Shown: positions 36,542 through 45,197, counted from the stretch's first letter. The stretch: 64,000 bases of DNA from Rhizobiales bacterium CCH10-E5 (GCA_001556125.1 LSIG01000183.1:1-64000), one strand, 5' to 3'. A program made the numbers and translations. The notes: generated by a model from the sequence alone, not told the origin.

Positions 36542-38740
36542 ATGACGACCCTCTCTGCCCATCAGCCTTCCAACGGTCCGGCACTCTCCCGCCGCAGCCT
36601 GCTCGCCGGTTCCGCCGCCGCGGCCGGCGCCTTCAGCTTCGGCTTCGCCATTCCTTTCGGCGCGGCCAACGCGCAGGGCGCCGTCCCGGAGATCAACGCC
36701 TGGGTCGTCGTCCATCCCGACGACAAGGTGGTGATCCGCATCGCCCGCTCCGAGATGGGGCAGGGCACCCTGACCGGCCTCGCCCAGCTCGTCGCCGAGG
36801 AGTTGAACTGCGACTGGTCGAAGGTGACGACCGAATATCCGACGCCCGGCCAGAATGTCGCCCGCAACCGCATCTGGGGCAATTTCTCGACCGGCGGCAG
36901 CCGCGGCATCCGCGAGAGCCACGAATATGTCCGCAAGGGCGGCGCTGCGGCCCGCACCATGCTGATCCAGGCGGCCGCCAATGAGTGGAAGGTGCCGGCC
37001 ACCGAATGCACCGCCGAGAAGAGCGTCATCACCCACAAGGCCTCCGGCCGTTCGCTGCGCTACGGGCAGGTCGCCGCCGCGGCGGCGAAGCTCGAGGCGC
37101 CCAAGGACGTGGCGCTGAAGGATCCCAAGGACTGGATCATCGCCGGCAAGCCGCTGCCGCGGCTGGATACGGTCGACAAGACCAACGGCGCCAAGATCTA
37201 CGGCATGGACTTCAAGCTGCCGGGGATGCTCAACGCCGCGATCAAGGACTGCCCCGTCTTCGGCGGCAAGGTGAAGAGCTTCGACGCGGCCAAGATCAAG
37301 GACATGCCGGGCGTGAAGCATGTCCTGCCCGTCGGCGACAGCGCCGTGGCGGTCGTGGCCGACACCTGGTGGCGCGCCAAGACCGCGCTCGATGCGCTGC
37401 CGATCGTCTGGGACGAAGGCCAGCACGCGAATGTCTCCAGCGAGAGCCTCGCCGCCTGGCTGAAGGAGGGGCTCGATGCGCCCCAGGCCGTCGTCGGCAA
37501 CCAGAACGGCGATGTGAAGGCCGCGATCGCCGGTGCCGCGCGCACCATCGAGGCGGTCTACTCCTACCCCTTTCAGAACCATGCCTGCATGGAGACGATG
37601 AACGCGACCGCGCTCTACACGCCCGAGAAATGCGAGGTCTGGACGCCGACGCAGAATGGCGAGGCGGCGCTGGCCGCGGCCGCGGAAGCCTCCGGCCTGC
37701 CGATCGCGAAATGCGAGGCCTACAAGATCGATCTCGGCGGCGGCTTCGGCCGGCGCGGCGCGGTGCATGACTGGGTCCGCCAGGTCGTCGCCATCGCCAA
37801 GCAGATCCCGGGCACGCCGGTGAAGCTGATCTGGTCGCGCGAGGAGGACATGCTGCATGGCCGCTTCCACCCGCTGACCCAGTGCAAGATGACCGGCGCG
37901 CTCGACAAGGACGGCAATCTGACCGGCCTGCATATGCGCATCTCGGGCCAGTCCATCGTCGCGGGCATCTTCCCGCAGAACATCCAGAACGGCCGCGACC
38001 CGGTCGTCTTCCAGGGGCTGAACGCCTCGGGGCCGGAAGCCTCGATCGGTTACACCATCCCCAACCTGCTGATCGACCACGCCATGCGCAACCCGCATGT
38101 GCCGCCGGGCTTTTGGCGCGGCGTCAACCTGAACCAGAACGCGATCTATCTCGAGTCCTTCATCGACGAGCTGGCCCATGCCGCCGGCAGGGACCCGCTC
38201 GAGTTCCGCCGGGCCCTGATGAAGAACCACCCCAAGCATCTCGCCGTGCTCAATGCCGCGGCCGAGAAGGCGGGCTGGGGCAAGCCGCTGCCGGCCGGCG
38301 TCTTCCGGGGCATCTGCCAGACCATGGGCTTCGGCGCCTATGTTGCGGCGGTGGCCGAGGTCTCGGTCGCCGATGACGGCAAGCTCAAGATCCACCGCAT
38401 CGTCGCGGCGACCGATCCGGGCCATGTCGTCAACCCGGCGCAGGTCGAGCGCCAGATCGAGGGCTCCTTCGTCTACGGGCTTTCGGCCGCGCTCTACGGC
38501 GAGATCACGATCAAGGGCGGGCGCGTCGAGCAGGAGAACTTCGACACCTATGAGGTGATGCGGCTGGAGGCGATGCCCGCGGTCGAGACGGTGCTGGTGC
38601 CGTCGGGCGGCTTCTGGGGCGGCGTCGGCGAGCCGACGATCGCGGTCGCGGCGCCCGCCGTGCTGAACGCGATCTTCGCCGCCACCGGCAAGCGCATCCG
38701 CAACCTGCCGCTCAAGAACGCCGATCTGAAGAAGGCGTGA
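36542..38740 (+). CDS. Molybdopterin-binding subunit of a Tat-exported molybdenum hydroxylase (IorB-like)
   Basis: 732 residues, the usual IorB length. A Tat signal is at residues 15-45 (LSRRSLLAGSAAAAGAF). The molybdopterin domain has the RSEMGQG motif near residue 76, GGGFGRRGAVHDW in the middle, and the active-site Glu in GVGEPTIAV near the C-terminus. It hydroxylates an aldehyde or N-heteroaromatic carbon using water, with electrons to the IorA-like subunit and then a periplasmic cytochrome. The stop overlaps the SoxX start by 4 bases, unusual for the family, suggesting the Sox cytochromes are its acceptors. Substrate unknown. Confidence 0.92.
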   Translation: MTTLSAHQPSNGPALSRRSLLAGSAAAAGAFSFGFAIPFGAANAQGAVPEINAWVVVHPDDKVVIRIARSEMGQGTLTGLAQLVAEELNCDWSKVTTEYPTPGQNVARNRIWGNFSTGGSRGIRESHEYVRKGGAAARTMLIQAAANEWKVPATECTAEKSVITHKASGRSLRYGQVAAAAAKLEAPKDVALKDPKDWIIAGKPLPRLDTVDKTNGAKIYGMDFKLPGMLNAAIKDCPVFGGKVKSFDAAKIKDMPGVKHVLPVGDSAVAVVADTWWRAKTALDALPIVWDEGQHANVSSESLAAWLKEGLDAPQAVVGNQNGDVKAAIAGAARTIEAVYSYPFQNHACMETMNATALYTPEKCEVWTPTQNGEAALAAAAEASGLPIAKCEAYKIDLGGGFGRRGAVHDWVRQVVAIAKQIPGTPVKLIWSREEDMLHGRFHPLTQCKMTGALDKDGNLTGLHMRISGQSIVAGIFPQNIQNGRDPVVFQGLNASGPEASIGYTIPNLLIDHAMRNPHVPPGFWRGVNLNQNAIYLESFIDELAHAAGRDPLEFRRALMKNHPKHLAVLNAAAEKAGWGKPLPAGVFRGICQTMGFGAYVAAVAEVSVADDGKLKIHRIVAATDPGHVVNPAQVERQIEGSFVYGLSAALYGEITIKGGRVEQENFDTYEVMRLEAMPAVETVLVPSGGFWGGVGEPTIAVAAPAVLNAIFAATGKRIRNLPLKNADLKKA

Positions 38741-39189
38741 GCAGGACCGGCATGCGGGCGCGGCTCGGGTTGGGCGCAGCGCTGCTGGCCGTCTCACCCG
38801 CCGCCGCGCTCGAACCCTTCGCGGTCGTCGGCGACGCGATTCCAGCGCCGCTCGGCGGTCTCGCCGGAGATGTCCGGCGCGGCGAGGCGCTGGTGCGGGA
38901 TCGCGAGCGCGGCAACTGCCTGATCTGCCACCGGGGCGCGGACCCGTCCGAGCCCTTCCAGGGCAATATCGGGCCGCCGCTCGCCGGCGTCGGTGCGCGG
39001 CTCGAGGCCGGCCAGATCAGGCTGCGGCTGGTCGACGCCTCGCTTTTGAACCCGCAGACCGTGATGCCGCCCTATTTCCGGACGGAAAACCTGCAGGATG
39101 TCGCCCCGGCCTTCCGGGGCAAGCCGGCCCTCTCGGCCCAGGAGATCGAGGATGTCGTCAGCTATCTCGCCACGCTCCGCGCGCAGTGA
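38737..39189 (+). CDS. soxX: Sulfur-oxidation c-type cytochrome SoxX
   Basis: 150 residues. A signal peptide ends near residue 25 (SPAAALEPF). The single heme site is CLICH, and the axial Met is in TVMPPYFRTENL. The block RLRLVDASLLNP and the C-terminal LSAQEIEDVVSYLATLR are SoxX hallmarks. In the Sox system SoxX pairs with SoxA to couple a sulfur substrate to the SoxY cysteine. The GTG at 38737 overlaps the IorB stop; ATG at 38752 with AGGA upstream is an equally good start. Confidence 0.92.
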   Translation: MSRTGMRARLGLGAALLAVSPAAALEPFAVVGDAIPAPLGGLAGDVRRGEALVRDRERGNCLICHRGADPSEPFQGNIGPPLAGVGARLEAGQIRLRLVDASLLNPQTVMPPYFRTENLQDVAPAFRGKPALSAQEIEDVVSYLATLRAQ

Positions 39190-39646
39190 TGCCGGGATCG
39201 ACCGGCGCAGCCTGATGGCGGGTACGGCGGCCGGGCTGGTGGCCGCCGGGCTTCCGCTCCCGGCTGTCGCCGACACGCCGCCGGAGCTCGCACAGCTCAT
39301 TGCCCGCGTCACCGAAGGCGCGGTTCCGGAGCGTGCCCGCATCACCCTCGACATCCCGGCCCTCGCCGAAAACGGCAATGCGGTGGATACCCGCATCCGC
39401 ATCGAAAGCCCGATGACGCAGGCCGACCATGTCCGCTGGATTCATCTCATCGCCGAGAAGAACCCGTTCCCCGACATGGCGCGCTTCCATCTCGGCCCCC
39501 GCGCGGGCCGCGCCGATGTCTCGACGACGCTGCGGATCGCGCAGTCCCAGAAGGTCGCGGCGGTGGCGGCTCTGAGCGACGGCCGCTTCCTCCTCGCGGA
39601 GGCGGATATCGTGGTGACGCTGAGCGCCTGCATCGACGGCGGCTGA
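39152..39646 (+). CDS. soxY: SoxY-like sulfur carrier subunit with an atypical C-terminus
   Basis: 164 residues. A Tat-like signal (DRRSLMAGTAAG) is at about residues 18-40. The SoxY body is recognisable: NAVDTRIRIESPM, IHLIAEKNPFPDMARFHLGP, and DGRFLLAEADIVVT. The canonical carrier ends GGCGG with the Cys that holds the sulfur; here it ends SACIDGG, with the Cys fifth from the end. Start at 39152 has GGAG upstream and keeps the twin Arg; it overlaps the soxX gene by 38 bases. An ATG at 39215 would delete the signal. The carrier Cys is present but differently framed, so thiosulfate chemistry is uncertain. Confidence 0.85.
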   Translation: MSSAISPRSARSDAGIDRRSLMAGTAAGLVAAGLPLPAVADTPPELAQLIARVTEGAVPERARITLDIPALAENGNAVDTRIRIESPMTQADHVRWIHLIAEKNPFPDMARFHLGPRAGRADVSTTLRIAQSQKVAAVAALSDGRFLLAEADIVVTLSACIDGG

Positions 39647-39657
39647 GGAGGCCGATC

Positions 39658-39981
39658 ATGAGCTTCAATGCCCGCATCAGCCTGCCGGCCCAGGCCAAGG
39701 CCGGCGAGATCGTCGAGATCAAGGTGCTCACCCGCCATCCGATGGACCGTGGCGGCCAATCCGACGGCAAGGGCGGCACGGTGCCGCGCAAGATCCTCAA
39801 CCGGCTGACCGCGACCTATGCCGGCGAGACGATCTTCCGCCTCGACATGCACACCGGCGTCGCCGCCAACCCCTTCGTCTCCTTCACGACGCGGGCGATC
39901 GAAACCGGCGACATCGTCTTCGAATGGCGCGAGGACGGCGGCGCAACCTACACCCGCACCGCCCGGCTGACCGTGACGTGA
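39658..39981 (+). CDS. soxZ: SoxZ sulfur-carrier partner
   Basis: 107 residues, the standard SoxZ length. Conserved segments: EIVEIKVLTRHPMDRG, PRKILNRLTATYAGETIF, AANPFVSFTTRA. SoxZ is an immunoglobulin-like periplasmic protein that forms the SoxYZ heterodimer and is exported with SoxY. It starts 11 bases after the soxY stop with AGGAGG just upstream of ATG 39658. Confidence 0.93.
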   Translation: MSFNARISLPAQAKAGEIVEIKVLTRHPMDRGGQSDGKGGTVPRKILNRLTATYAGETIFRLDMHTGVAANPFVSFTTRAIETGDIVFEWREDGGATYTRTARLTVT

Positions 39982-40011
39982 GGGAGGCGCTTTCGAATTT
40001 GCTCCACCGCG

Positions 40012-40119
40012 GGTCATCCCGGGCGACCGAAGGGAGACCCGGGATCCATTCCGGAACGCCTGTCCGGATGGGCTCAGGCATGGATCCCGGATCTCCGCTG
40101 CGCTGCGTCCGGGACGACC
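40012..40119. repeat. Long palindromic intergenic repeat, copy 4, overlapping the soxA start
   Basis: The left arm (about 40012-40049) starts GGTCATCCCGGGCGACC and ends GGGATCCAT; the right arm (about 40080-40119) starts ATGGATCCCGGATCTCC and ends CCGGGACGACC. It is the same family as the copies at 7736 and 22059. It lies between soxZ and soxA and supplies the in-frame ATGs at 40068 and 40080. Confidence 0.85.
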
Positions 40120-40892
40120 GGCCCGGTTCGGCCGCGCTCGGGTTCGTGGTCGTGGTCATCTGTCTCGTTCTCCAGACATCCGCTGCCCTCGCCGAAATCC
40201 GCTCAGGCTCCGACTTCCTCTCGCCCGAACTGCGCCGGCAGCAGGCCGACGAGACGCGCAATCCCGGCTTCTTCTGGGTCGAGCAGGGGCGCGAACTGTT
40301 CACGCGCCGGCCGGCGGGCGATGGGCAGGCCTGCATCGGCTGCCATTTCGAGCCGCAGCAGAGCCTGCGCGGGGCTGCCACGCGCTACCCGCAGGTCGAT
40401 GCCGCCACCGGCCGGCTGATGAACCTCGAAGGCCGGATCGAGCAATGCCGGGCCGAGCGGCAGGGCCAGCCCGTCTTCGGCTATGAGTCGCCGGAACTGC
40501 TCTCTCTGACGGCCTATCTCGCCTCGCTCTCGCGCGGCCTGCCGATGCAGGTCACGACCGACGGGCCGGCGAAGCCCTTCTACGAGGCGGGCAAGGCGTT
40601 CTTCGAGCGCCGGCAGGGCCAGCTCAACCTCTCCTGCCAGCAGTGCCATGACGGGCTCGTCGGCCAGAAGCTGCGGGGCGACACGATCAGCCATGGCGCC
40701 GGCACCGGCTACCCGGCCTACCGCCTGGAATGGAACGATGTCGGCTCGCTGCACCGGCGCCTGCGGGCCTGCTCGCTCGGCGTGCGCGCGACGCAGTTCG
40801 AGGCGGGCGGGCCGGAATATCTCGCGCTGGAGCTCTTCCTCGCCGCCCGCGCGAGAGGCCTTCCCGTCGAGACGCCAGCCATGCGGCGCTGA
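40080..40892 (+). CDS. soxA: Diheme sulfur-oxidation cytochrome SoxA
   Basis: About 270 residues from ATG 40080. A hydrophobic signal segment follows residue 22 (FVVVVICLVLQTSAALA). Two heme sites are seen, CIGCH and CQQCH, so it is the diheme type. The catalytic/heme-ligand Cys is in RLRACSLGVRA near the C-terminus, followed by GGPEYLALELFLAAR, all SoxA hallmarks. The N-terminus is uncertain: ATG 40080 and 40068 lie inside a palindromic repeat, and GTG 40146 would give a short, uncharged signal. SoxA with SoxX forms the heterodimer that conjugates a sulfur compound to SoxY. Confidence 0.9.
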   Translation: MDPGSPLRCVRDDRPGSAALGFVVVVICLVLQTSAALAEIRSGSDFLSPELRRQQADETRNPGFFWVEQGRELFTRRPAGDGQACIGCHFEPQQSLRGAATRYPQVDAATGRLMNLEGRIEQCRAERQGQPVFGYESPELLSLTAYLASLSRGLPMQVTTDGPAKPFYEAGKAFFERRQGQLNLSCQQCHDGLVGQKLRGDTISHGAGTGYPAYRLEWNDVGSLHRRLRACSLGVRATQFEAGGPEYLALELFLAARARGLPVETPAMRR

Positions 40893-40980
40893 TCGGTCTA
40901 GCCCGGGTCCCGTCATCGCCCTGTCATGGACCGGTCGTCACAAGCGGTGACGATCCTGTTTCAGCGGGTTTCCCCGGCCG

Positions 40981-41922
40981 ATGCTGCGTTTCCTCGCTTT
41001 GCGTGCTGCCCGTGCGCTGCTGACCGTTCTGATTTGCGTGTCCGCGGTCTTCCTCGCGCTGCGGCTGGCGGGCGACCCGGCCGACATCATGCTCTCGATC
41101 GACACGCCGCCCGATGTGCGCGCCCATTACCGCGAGCTCTGGGGGCTCGAGCGGCCGCTGATCGAGCAGTATGGCCGCTATCTCGCCGCCGTCGCGCAGG
41201 GCGATTTCGGCCTCTCCTTCGGCGACGACCGCCCGGCCTTCGAGGCGGTGCGCGAGGCGCTGCCCAAGACTTTTCTGCTCGGCGGGTCGGCCCTGCTGCT
41301 GGCGCTGCTGATCGGCCTGCCGCTCGGCGTGTTGGCGGCGCTACGGCACAACAGCGCCATCGACCGGCTGGCCATGGCCTCCGCCGTCTTCGGCTATGCG
41401 ATCCCGGTCTTCTTCCTCGGCATCCTGCTGATCCTGCTCTTTGCGCTAAAGCTGCGCGTGCTGCCCTCGGCGGGCTCGGAAACGGCCTGGCACCTCGTGC
41501 TGCCCACGATCACGCTGGCGCTGCCGCTGGCGGGGCGGCTGGCCCGCTTCGCGCGAACCTCGACGCTGGAGGTGCTCGGCAAGCCCTTCATCCGCGCCGC
41601 CCGTGGCCGGGGCGTGATGCCGCTTGCCGTGATCCTGCGCCACGCCTTGCCCAATGCGGCCGTGCCTCTTCTGATGTTCCTCGGCATCGAGATCGGCGGC
41701 ATTCTCGCCGGCAGCGCCGTGGTCGAGACGATCTTCGCCTGGCCCGGCATCGGCCGGCTGCTGGTCGATTCGGTCTCGACGCGCGATCTCGCCGTCGTGC
41801 AGGCGGTGATCCTGACGGTGACGGTCATCATGGTCGCCGCCAATCTGCTGGTCGACATCCTTCACATCCTGATCGATCCGCGCCTCGGCGGCTTCGCCCG
41901 CGCCACCGGAAAGCCGGCCTGA
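40981..41922 (+). CDS. ABC transporter permease, DppB/OppB-like
   Basis: 313 residues with six membrane segments from residue 10 (AARALLTVLICVSAVF). The GDPADIMLSIDTPPD and GLERPLIEQYGRYL segments and the C-terminal FAWPGIGRLLVDSV block are typical of dipeptide/oligopeptide/nickel permeases. It is paired with the DppC-like gene by a 1-base overlap. The transporter's binding protein is at 43635 and its ATPases are convergent at 46762-48818. Confidence 0.93.
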   Translation: MLRFLALRAARALLTVLICVSAVFLALRLAGDPADIMLSIDTPPDVRAHYRELWGLERPLIEQYGRYLAAVAQGDFGLSFGDDRPAFEAVREALPKTFLLGGSALLLALLIGLPLGVLAALRHNSAIDRLAMASAVFGYAIPVFFLGILLILLFALKLRVLPSAGSETAWHLVLPTITLALPLAGRLARFARTSTLEVLGKPFIRAARGRGVMPLAVILRHALPNAAVPLLMFLGIEIGGILAGSAVVETIFAWPGIGRLLVDSVSTRDLAVVQAVILTVTVIMVAANLLVDILHILIDPRLGGFARATGKPA

Positions 41923-42800
41923 TGGCGAGCCTCGACGCCGTCTCCCTCCCGGCCTCCGGGGGCCGTCCGCACCGTCCGATGTCCCCCGTCGTCGGTCTGT
42001 CGGCCGGCTTCCTCGCGGCCGTGGTGGTCGTCGCGCTGCTTGCCGACTGGCTGGCGCCGATCCACTACACCACGCAGAACCTCGCAGCCCGGCTCAAGCC
42101 TCCCTTGTTCGAAAGCGGTGGCGTCACCCATTGGCTCGGCACGGACCAGCTCGGCCGCGACATCCTGAGCCGGCTGATCTTCGCGATCCGCACCTCGATT
42201 CTGATCGCCGTGCTGGGCACGCTGATCGGTGCCGTCTTCGGCACGCTGCTCGGCTTCGTCGCGGCCCGCTGCCGCGGCCTCGTCGATCAGGCGATCATGA
42301 TGGCGGTCGATGCCCAGGCGGCGATTCCGGCCCTGTTCCTGGCGCTGACCATGCTCGCCTTCTTCGGCAACAACATCCTGCTCTTCATCGTGCTGGTGAG
42401 CATCGACGGCTGGGACCGCTATACGCGTCTTGCCCGCGGTCTCGTCATCTCCGAGCAGGAGAGCGACTACATCAACGCCGTCGAGGGGCTGGGCGCCTCG
42501 ACGGCGCGCGTCATGCTCGGTCATCTTCTGCCGAACATCGTCGCCGCATTGGTCGTCCAGGCGACACTGAACTTCCCCGGTACGATCCTGCTCGAAACCT
42601 CGCTGTCCTTCCTCGGCCTCGGGGTCCAGCCGCCGGAGACCTCGCTCGGCCTGATGCTGGGCGAGGGGCGGCGCTACCTGCTGAACGCCTGGTGGATCGC
42701 GGTCTTTCCAGGCCTCGCCATCTTCCTGACGACGTTGTCGATGAGCCTGTTCGGCGACTGGCTGCGCGACCGGTTCGACCCCACCACCCAGCGGACCTGA
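41922..42800 (+). CDS. ABC transporter permease, DppC/OppC-like
   Basis: 292 residues. The N-terminal segment ends in HWLGTDQLGRDILSRLI, the family's conserved block; five more membrane segments follow, with ALVVQATLNFPGTILLETSLSFLGLG-type coupling and PPETSLGLML. It begins with ATG sharing one base with the DppB stop. It is followed after 2 bases by the glycerophosphodiesterase gene, so substrate uptake and cleavage are coupled. Confidence 0.93.
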   Translation: MASLDAVSLPASGGRPHRPMSPVVGLSAGFLAAVVVVALLADWLAPIHYTTQNLAARLKPPLFESGGVTHWLGTDQLGRDILSRLIFAIRTSILIAVLGTLIGAVFGTLLGFVAARCRGLVDQAIMMAVDAQAAIPALFLALTMLAFFGNNILLFIVLVSIDGWDRYTRLARGLVISEQESDYINAVEGLGASTARVMLGHLLPNIVAALVVQATLNFPGTILLETSLSFLGLGVQPPETSLGLMLGEGRRYLLNAWWIAVFPGLAIFLTTLSMSLFGDWLRDRFDPTTQRT

Positions 42801-42802
42801 CC

Positions 42803-43570
42803 ATGCCGTCTTCCGTCGCGGCGCCGCCGTTCCGCCCGCTCGCCATCGCCCATCGCGGCGGCGCCCTGCTCGCAGCCGAGAACACGGCGGCAGCCTTCAC
42901 ACGCGCCGCCGCCATCGGGGCCGACTGGGTCGAGACCGACCTTCGCCGCAGCAGAGACGGTTCGCTCGTCTGCCTGCACGATGCGGATCTGCTGCGGCTC
43001 GCGGGGGACCCGCGCCGCGTCGCCGAGACGGATCTGGCAACGCTGCGCCTCCTGGTGCCGGGGCTGATGACATTGCCGGAGGCGATCGCCGCGTCCGCCC
43101 CGCTCGGGCTCCTGCTCGACGTGAAGACGGCCGATCCCGCGCTTTTCCCCGAGATCCTGGCGGCGCTGGAGGAGGGCGGGGCACGGCGACGCGCGGTCCT
43201 CGGGCTCCGAGACCTTGGCCAGATCGCGGCGGCGCGCGCGCTCGATCCCGCGGTCGCGATCCTCGGCCTGCTGCCGGATCCGGACGGCGCCGAGGCCGCC
43301 CGCCGCGCCGGCGCCGGCTGGTTCCGGCTCTGGCAGGGACAGGCCAGCGCCGCCCGCATCGCCGCCGCCCGGGCGGCGGGGTTGAAGGTCGCGATCATGG
43401 TCGGCCAGCCGCGTACGGTGCCGGAAGAGGGCTATCCGCCCTTCGGCGTCGGCTGCATCGATGCGGAAGGCCTCGTTCAGGTGCTGGCGCTGCGCCCCGA
43501 CGCCGTGATGCTGGACGATCCGCGCCTGCTGCTGGCGGCCCGGCCTGTCACCGGGCTGTCGTCAAGCTGA
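42803..43570 (+). CDS. Glycerophosphodiester phosphodiesterase (GDPD-family)
   Basis: 255 residues. Catalytic motifs of the GDPD TIM barrel are visible: AHRGGALLAAENT near residue 16, ETDLRRSRDGSLVCLHDADLLR, and LLLDVKTADP. The family cleaves glycerophosphodiesters to glycerol 3-phosphate and an alcohol with a divalent metal. No signal peptide, so it is cytoplasmic and would act on imported substrate. It sits between the permeases and the binding protein. Confidence 0.92.
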   Translation: MPSSVAAPPFRPLAIAHRGGALLAAENTAAAFTRAAAIGADWVETDLRRSRDGSLVCLHDADLLRLAGDPRRVAETDLATLRLLVPGLMTLPEAIAASAPLGLLLDVKTADPALFPEILAALEEGGARRRAVLGLRDLGQIAAARALDPAVAILGLLPDPDGAEAARRAGAGWFRLWQGQASAARIAAARAAGLKVAIMVGQPRTVPEEGYPPFGVGCIDAEGLVQVLALRPDAVMLDDPRLLLAARPVTGLSSS

Positions 43571-43634
43571 GGCAAGCGGACGCCAGCGCGCAGGCGGCCG
43601 CCGGCGGCCTGCGCCAGCCCCTGCGAGGACCGCC

Positions 43635-45197
43635 ATGACCCTGATTTCCCGCCGCCGCTTCCTGGAGGCCGCCGCCGCCGCGCCGGTGCTCGCCGGCTCT
43701 CCGCTCGCCTTCGCCCAGGCCGACAGGCGCCCCAGCTTCACCGTCGCCGTCGCCGATCTGCCCGCGACGCTGGAACCGGCTCGCGAGCTGTCCAATGTCG
43801 GGACCCGCGTCACCTATTCCATCTTCGACACGCTGATCCGGCGCGACTTCCTCGGCGCCGCCGATGGCGGCGGCTCGCAGCTCAAGCCGCATCTGGCGAC
43901 GACATGGGAGCGGGTCTCGCCGCAGGAGCTGGTGGTGACGCTGCGCCAGGGCGTCAAGTTCCACAATGGCGACGAGCTGACCTCGGAGGACGTCGCCTAC
44001 ACCTTCCGTGACGGCCGCCTCTGGGGCGAGAAGGCGCAGATCCCGGGCGGACGAGCCTATTTCGGCGTGCTGGCCGGCGTCGAGCCGATCGACCGCTACA
44101 CGGTGCGCTTCCGCACCCGCGTGCCCGACGTTCTGCTCGAGCAGAGGCTCGCCTCCTGGTGCGCCTGGATCGTCAACAAGCGCGCCTATGAGGCGATGGG
44201 CTTCGAGGCCTATTCGCGCAAGCCGGTGGCGACCGGGCCTTATCGCGTCGTGTCGCATGCCGCCGCCGAAGCGACGGTGCTGGAGGCCTTCGACGACTAC
44301 TTCATGGGCAAGCCGACGGCGCGTCGCGTCACGTTCCGGCGCGTGCCCGAACTGGCCGCGCGTGTCGCTGGGCTCGTCGCCGGAGACTATGACCTGATCA
44401 CCAACATCCCGCCCGACCAGATGAGCGTCGTCGGCGCCTACAAGGACATCGACGTCCGTTCCGTGGTGCTGGCCAATGTCCATGTGCTGGCCTTCAACGA
44501 GCAGGACAAGGTTCTGGCCGACAAGCGCATCCGTCAGGCGCTGTCGCTGGCGATCGACCGTCAGAAGCTGGTCGACACGCTCTGGCAGGGCACGGCGCAG
44601 GTGCCGGCTGGCCACAACTACCCCGAATACGGGCAGATGTTCGTCGAAGGCCGCAAGCTCGCTTACGATCCCGCCAAGGCCAGGGGACTGCTGCAGGAGG
44701 CGGGCTACAAGGGCGAGCCGATCGTCTACCGCACCATGGCGAACTACTACACCAATGCGCTGGAGGCGGCCCAGATCCTGGTCGAGCAGTGGAAGGCGGT
44801 CGGTCTCAATGCCTCGCTGCAGGTCGTCGAGAACTCGGCGCAGATGCGCGGGCCGGGCGTCCAGATCTTCAACTGGTCGAACTCGACGCGCCTGCCCGAT
44901 CCGCTCGGCGCGATCTGGGTCGCCTGGGGGCCGGCCGGAGAGGTCCAGGTGTCGAAATTCTGGACCTCGACCGCCGCCTTCAACGCCGCCGGGACCGCGC
45001 TCGAGGCGGAGACCGATCCGGCCCGCCGCAAGGCCCTGTTCACGCAGATGCTCGACATCTTCGAGGACGAGGCACCGGCCACCATCCTCTACCAGCCGAG
45101 CGAGGCCTACGCGATCAAGCGCTCGATCGCCTGGCGGCCGACCACCTTCTATTTCATGGATCTGCGGCCGGACAATCTCGCCTTCGCCAAGAGCTGA
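43635..45197 (+). CDS. ABC transporter substrate-binding protein, family 5 (DppA/OppA-like)
   Basis: 520 residues. A Tat signal SRRRFLEAAAAAPVLAG is at residues 5-25 (cleavage near AFAQA). Typical blocks are VTYSIFDTLIRRDFLG, LRQGVKFHNGDELTSEDV and VATGPYRVVSH. The receptor feeds the DppB/DppC-like channel. With two phosphodiesterase genes in the cluster, the ligand may be a phosphodiester rather than a peptide. A GC hairpin follows. Confidence 0.92.
   Translation: MTLISRRRFLEAAAAAPVLAGSPLAFAQADRRPSFTVAVADLPATLEPARELSNVGTRVTYSIFDTLIRRDFLGAADGGGSQLKPHLATTWERVSPQELVVTLRQGVKFHNGDELTSEDVAYTFRDGRLWGEKAQIPGGRAYFGVLAGVEPIDRYTVRFRTRVPDVLLEQRLASWCAWIVNKRAYEAMGFEAYSRKPVATGPYRVVSHAAAEATVLEAFDDYFMGKPTARRVTFRRVPELAARVAGLVAGDYDLITNIPPDQMSVVGAYKDIDVRSVVLANVHVLAFNEQDKVLADKRIRQALSLAIDRQKLVDTLWQGTAQVPAGHNYPEYGQMFVEGRKLAYDPAKARGLLQEAGYKGEPIVYRTMANYYTNALEAAQILVEQWKAVGLNASLQVVENSAQMRGPGVQIFNWSNSTRLPDPLGAIWVAWGPAGEVQVSKFWTSTAAFNAAGTALEAETDPARRKALFTQMLDIFEDEAPATILYQPSEAYAIKRSIAWRPTTFYFMDLRPDNLAFAKS

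Noticed and set aside
35985..40892. Plain thiosulfate-oxidation operon
   Set aside because: No soxB or soxCD, an atypical SoxY tail, and fusion of the run to a molybdenum hydroxylase argue against simply labelling it a standard Sox locus.
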